Part shown: piece after piece, positions 60,300 to 64,000 of the stretch
Layout of the letters: every line of letters starts with the position of its first letter
Numbering within the stretch: position 1 is the first letter of the stretch
Notes under the pieces: generated by a model
Told to the model about the DNA's origin: nothing
What the model saw: only the letters and a program-made list of their open reading frames with translations
Databases searched by the model: none
Translations under genes and position numbers: made by a program
NCBI GenBank assembly: GCA_038503065.1
Contig: JBCAMK010000016.1
Location: 806,001 to 870,000 of the forward strand
Direction: 5' to 3'
DNA length: 64,000 nt
Source: Paragyromitra xinjiangensis
Lineage: Eukaryota > Ascomycota > Pezizomycetes > Pezizales > Discinaceae

Positions 60300-61811
60300 A
60301 TGAGTCCCTCTGAAACTTCGACCTGGTCGCCAGTTGATATTTCCTCTTTCTCAGAAATTCCTTCATTCCAGCCCAGGTGTCCTCCAGCCATGGCTCCCTC
60401 TGCCATTTCGCCGTCCGCAATGGCGACTTCTGTTCCATCAGCGTCCAAGCGTCGTTTCAGTTCTGCCAACGGCAGTACGAAATCTGTAGCCCACGCTTTA
60501 GTTTCGCAGGCCCTCCAAACCCACATCAACAGCATTGACCCTGATGAATGCGAGGCTGGTGCTGAAGATGCATTTTTCGTAGCTGATTTGGGTGAGGTGT
60601 ATCGCCAGCACATGAGATGGAAAATTAACTTGCCTCGAGTCGAGCCATTTTATGGTAAATAACTCTGTCGAACCCGAGTCGATCAATTCGCTGATCCTTT
60701 TTAGCTGTCAAATGCAATGGTGACGAGAAGGTTTTACGGCTTCTTGCTGCTTTAGGCACCGGATTCGATTGCGCCTCCAAGGCAGAGATTCAACAAGTTC
60801 TGAAAATCGGAGTTAGTCCATCACGTATCATCTTTGCCAATCCCTGCAAGACCGCATCTTACATCCGCTACGCTGCGGAGCAAGACGTTCGCAAGATGAC
60901 TTTTGACAATGCTGAAGAACTCTATAAAGTCAAGAAGTTTTTCCCTCATGCACGTCTCTTCCTTCGCATCCTTACAGATGATTCAAAGAGCCTATGTCGG
61001 CTAAGTCTCAAGTTTGGAGCGCCATTGGATAGTACCCGCCACCTTTTGGAACTAGCTAAAGAGCTGCGATTGAACGTGGTTGGTGTAAGTTTTCACGTGG
61101 GGTCCGGATCCTATGATCCTACCGCCTTTGCGACCGCTGTTCGAGATGCAAGACGAGTTTTTGATGAGGCTGCTGAGTTTGGGTTTGATCTACGGACCCT
61201 TGATGTCGGGGGTGGTTATGGCAACGACAACTTCGAGGCAATTGCATCTGTTCTCGGACCAGCCATCGACGAATATTTTCCGTCGAGTATTCGTGTAATC
61301 GCGGAACCTGGTCGTTACTATGTGTCATCTGCTTTCACTATAGCCGCACATGTCATCGCTAGGCGTACCGTTCCTGCAGACAACATCTCACGCGACCCTT
61401 CTTACATGCTGTATCTGAACGACGGTGTGTACGGAAATTTCTCGGGAATTATGTTTGACCATCAAAAGCCAATCCCCAGAGTGTTAAAGCATGGCAACGA
61501 GTATTTCTATGAGTCATTGCCTACTGACACGCAACTTACTAAATATTCTGTGTGGGGTCCTACTTGTGATGGAATTGATTGCGTCTCGGCGTCTTGTTTT
61601 TTGCCAGAGGTTTTAGATGTTGGTGATTGGCTATATTTTGGTGATATGGGAGGTTAGTAAAAACTTGTCACTCTAATTCAAATGTCTTGAAGCTAACCGC
61701 ATAAATACAGCATACTCTAAGTGTTCAGCGACTAAGTTCAATGGCTTCAGTGATGATCATCAGGTTGTATACGTTGTTAGTGATCCTGGAGCGCTGGCAC
61801 TTTTGGAGTGA
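60300..61811 (+). CDS. ODC: Ornithine decarboxylase, three exons
   Basis: Exons 60300-60654, 60705-61652 and 61711-61811 give ~467 aa; introns of 50 and 58 nt (GTAAAT..TAG, GTTAGT..CAG). It decarboxylates ornithine to putrescine, the first step of polyamine synthesis, with pyridoxal phosphate. Joined exons give PFYAVKCN, with the PLP-binding lysine next to intron 1. Further motifs are GTGFDCASKAEI, ANPCK, SFHVGSGSYD, LDVGGGYG, EPGRYYV (PLP phosphate binding) and VWGPTCDGIDCV with the catalytic cysteine. The C-terminus is MGAYSKCSATKFNGF. The length matches fungal enzymes; the ~75-residue N-terminal Ser/Pro-rich extension is typical and variable. All key residues are present. Confidence 0.95.
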
Positions 61812-62471
61812 TTACATCAGCATGTCGTGAGACCCTAAGCGACGAATTGTGGGCTAGCCAAATGCCAGGCGTCTAGTATACACGAGGCATTTTTGGGGTA
61901 TTGTGGGAACTGTAGCGATTGGGGATGTTTTATTTTCTACTATCTCATCTTCTCCGATCATGATATTTTCTTACACCGTTATGTATAGATAGTTCTATAT
62001 TTCACGCACTTTCTGATGCTTGCTTTGTTTCTCATTTTCTTTACTCATGTGGGTGGTTTATGTTTGTTCAGTTTGTGGGTTGACTGTGTCTGTTTTGTCG
62101 TTGCATTTTGGAGCCATGGAAAAGTTTTAGATGAGATTGTTTTTTTGTGAGAAAAATTCCGTTTATATTCAAACGTTTTATGACGTAGTTTTTTTAGTTG
62201 CCACAACGGCATAGCAACGAGCATTATAACTACTGCTAGAGGCTAACTCTGTCCTACCTTTACGTAAAAATTTATGCGACTTACCTCATAATCCGACAAA
62301 TTTGTTTGGGTGCCCGCAAAACACATCTCGTTGTATTAGATTAGCTCGAGTTTTTCTGTGTGCTGGCTTGTCAAAGATCGAGAGATTGTACATACTCGGC
62401 CGCAGACCTAAAACTCGGAATGATGCTCTGCATGTGGTTGGTGATCCTCATATGCTGAAAGGCACGAAAGC
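61812..62471. other. Downstream of ODC, no gene seen
   Basis: Probable 3' UTR and AT-rich intergenic DNA. No frame with recognisable content. Confidence 0.5.
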
Positions 62472-62572
62472 CTAGACCGTTTGTAGTCTCGTGCCAGCCC
62501 CATACACGCAGCTTGCTGCGTACCGTAGGAGCAAGCTGCGCAGTGGGGCTGGGCAGGAGACTAGACCGTTTG
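62472..62572. mobile_element. Short palindromic insertion with 12-bp direct repeats
   Basis: A perfect 12-bp direct repeat, CTAGACCGTTTG (62472-62483 and 62561-62572), flanks a 77-bp imperfect palindrome. Its arms are GTCTCGTGCCAGCCCC..GCAGCTTGCT and AGCAAGCTGC..GGGGCTGGGCAGGAGA, with a short loop around GCGTACCGTAGG. This resembles a tiny foldback element, or a transcribed hairpin flanked by a repeat. Confidence 0.5.
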
Positions 62573-63550
62573 GTCATCTAGAAGTTTTTGTAAACTCATG
62601 AAATTGGCGACAATATTTCCTTCATAGAGGTTCGGAGGGGGTGGTTGCAGCAACCCGTTTGCCGATGTCTGTTTCGCTTTTTAGGTGAATCAAGGTCTTG
62701 GCCCCGATGCACGCTACCTTTTCCGATTTTTGACTTGATGCCTGAACACGATACCCGATAATAACACAAGTATATGACATAATGAGAATGGAAGCATGTG
62801 GGGTGAAATTGCGATCCATAGGATGTACCCCCATTTAGGCCATCTCAGGTATCTCCTTACATAATAAACTCGGAACAGAAAGCAATTGAAATGTGTGATA
62901 TCAACTTTTTGCTTCATACTCCTGCTGAGTGACAATAAAGCTATCATCGGGAAGCACAGTAGCACCTTATGATCAAAATATACGTTTTTCCCCCCACCAC
63001 AATAGGTATTTGGTACAGCAGGCTTACTCAGGAGCATACATGTATATATAGTGTATGTAAATGAATTGCTACTACTACTACTACCGTACATGTAGTAATT
63101 AGCCTAGCGGCAATTTTTCAGTCTGGTTAACGAATAATCAAACAATCCTCATTTTGGTTTTCACCATAGTTTCATTCCTATAGGGTACAAGTATATCGCA
63201 TGAAACATAACCTATGGCGTGAACAAAACCTTGAACCACCAAACCCCCAACTTCGACCATCATATATTACAAGAGGATGAACGACCACCTTGAAGCTGGA
63301 TAACGAGCCTCTAAAGGCCGACTATACTCTATATCCATAACTCGTAAGCTTGTAGCCTAAGTGTTGATAATACCAATAATTAGGCCCAATTTTCAAGTTA
63401 GGGAGCATAAGGCATTAGATGATAAGGAGATATTCTCTTAGGTGAAAATTAGGAGTCAGGCTAAAATACTAAAGTTCTTATGGGAATTTGGTAAGCTTTT
63501 TATCCACACCATTCCTGCCACAAACGGTGGGATCTCAAGTTTTAAGCATA

Positions 63551-63692
63551 CAGTAGACTCTCGATATAAAGCATACGCTCGGAGCCAGAGAATGTATGCT
63601 TATATCGAGACTATGTTTAGGTCGAGGTAGACTTTATACATGTAAGTGAAAACGGGACCACCGAACTATATGCTTATATCGAGAGTCTGCTG
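63551..63692. mobile_element. 142-bp MITE of Tc1/mariner-pogo type
   Basis: Terminal inverted repeats CAGTAGACTCTCGATATAA (63551-63569) and TTATATCGAGAGTCTGCTG (63674-63692) match at 18 of 19 positions. TA lies on each side (63549-63550 and 63693-63694), the duplication typical of Tc1/mariner/pogo elements. An inner copy of ATGCTTATATCGAGA lies near 63595. Non-coding, so it needs a transposase from elsewhere. Confidence 0.8.
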
Positions 63693-63694
63693 TA

Positions 63695-64000
63695 TTAAAT
63701 AACTCACTATGACCCACCAACACCAAGGGTTACACCCATCTTTGATGGGAATTGCACAAGAGGTGGCTGAAAGAGGATGACTTTGATATATCTCGACTCC
63801 AAAATGGCTATTTCTCTCGTTTGTATATATACATAGTTGGTGCCATGTGATAATGGGCAGGTTCTACTGTGCTGGTGTTCGATTCCAGTCCACTTATCTT
63901 CTTACCATTCTCCCGTTTTTACTATCATGGTCTGTTGTGAAGCTCCGTTGCCGACAAAGATAACTTTCGGAACAAACCCCCCACCTGTTTGCGCGATTGG
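63695..64000. other. Terminal non-coding stretch
   Basis: No gene or repeat I can support to the end of the window. Confidence 0.4.

Noticed and set aside
1..64000. tRNA, rRNA and other structural RNA genes
   Set aside because: I saw no cloverleaf or rRNA-like sequence by eye. A tRNAscan/Infernal run would decide.

Overview
This window comes from a filamentous fungus. The evidence is short introns (48-72 nt, GTATGC/GTAAAC-type donors, TAG/CAG/AAG acceptors), an ornithine decarboxylase of fungal type, a THOC5-like gene, Tad/I-like LINEs, a chromodomain Gypsy element and a Plavaka-type transposase. I cannot place it in a phylum from sequence alone. About 53.6 kb of the 64 kb is a nest of transposable elements; ordinary host genes occupy only the last ~10 kb.

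Layout. (1) 1-10732 (+): two nearly identical LINEs head to tail, the first cut by the window edge. They abut a decayed Plavaka-type transposase gene (10733-13246), whose element ends at 13858. (2) 13.9-17.7 kb: a 5'-truncated third LINE copy, interrupted by a 1.5-kb inverted-repeat element full of minisatellite, then an unidentified gag-like reading frame. (3) 17691-22998: a small DNA transposon (called X here) carrying two nested retroelements that encode only ORF1 (gag) and have no reverse transcriptase. (4) 23.2-53.6 kb: a second X relic split by a ~29.8-kb insertion. That insertion is a same-strand (minus), head-to-tail chain of retroelements called G'', T, S, Q, G and G'. S carries ORF1+ORF2. 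T and Q carry ORF1 only. G is a Gypsy element with a -1 frameshift site. G'' is a 3' fragment of G. Another full LINE, R, sits inside Q with a ~13-bp target duplication. (5) 54.8-61.8 kb: THOC5-like gene (minus), a methyltransferase-like gene (plus) and ornithine decarboxylase (plus). (6) 62-64 kb: two small inverted-repeat elements.

Most interesting points. First, gag-only LINEs (T and Q; 3a and 3b) share 3' tails with RT-encoding partners in the same window (S and R respectively). The S/T/Q tail has a hairpin with a compensatory base-pair change. This looks like a trans-mobilised gag-only/gag-pol partnership, and T-S-Q are joined exactly 3' tail to 5' end. Second, a family of non-autonomous elements (A-E, perhaps F) has CATCAG(C/T)AAAA ends and 2-bp target duplications. 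Three members carry a 40-bp GC-rich minisatellite, and two are ~246-bp elements with unrelated self-complementary interiors. Precise excision of one of them restores the frame of the interrupted LINE ORF2. Third, the Gypsy element ends in the same 3' tail hairpin as the LINEs. Almost all broken frames are explained by C-to-T/G-to-A stops or by mapped insertions.
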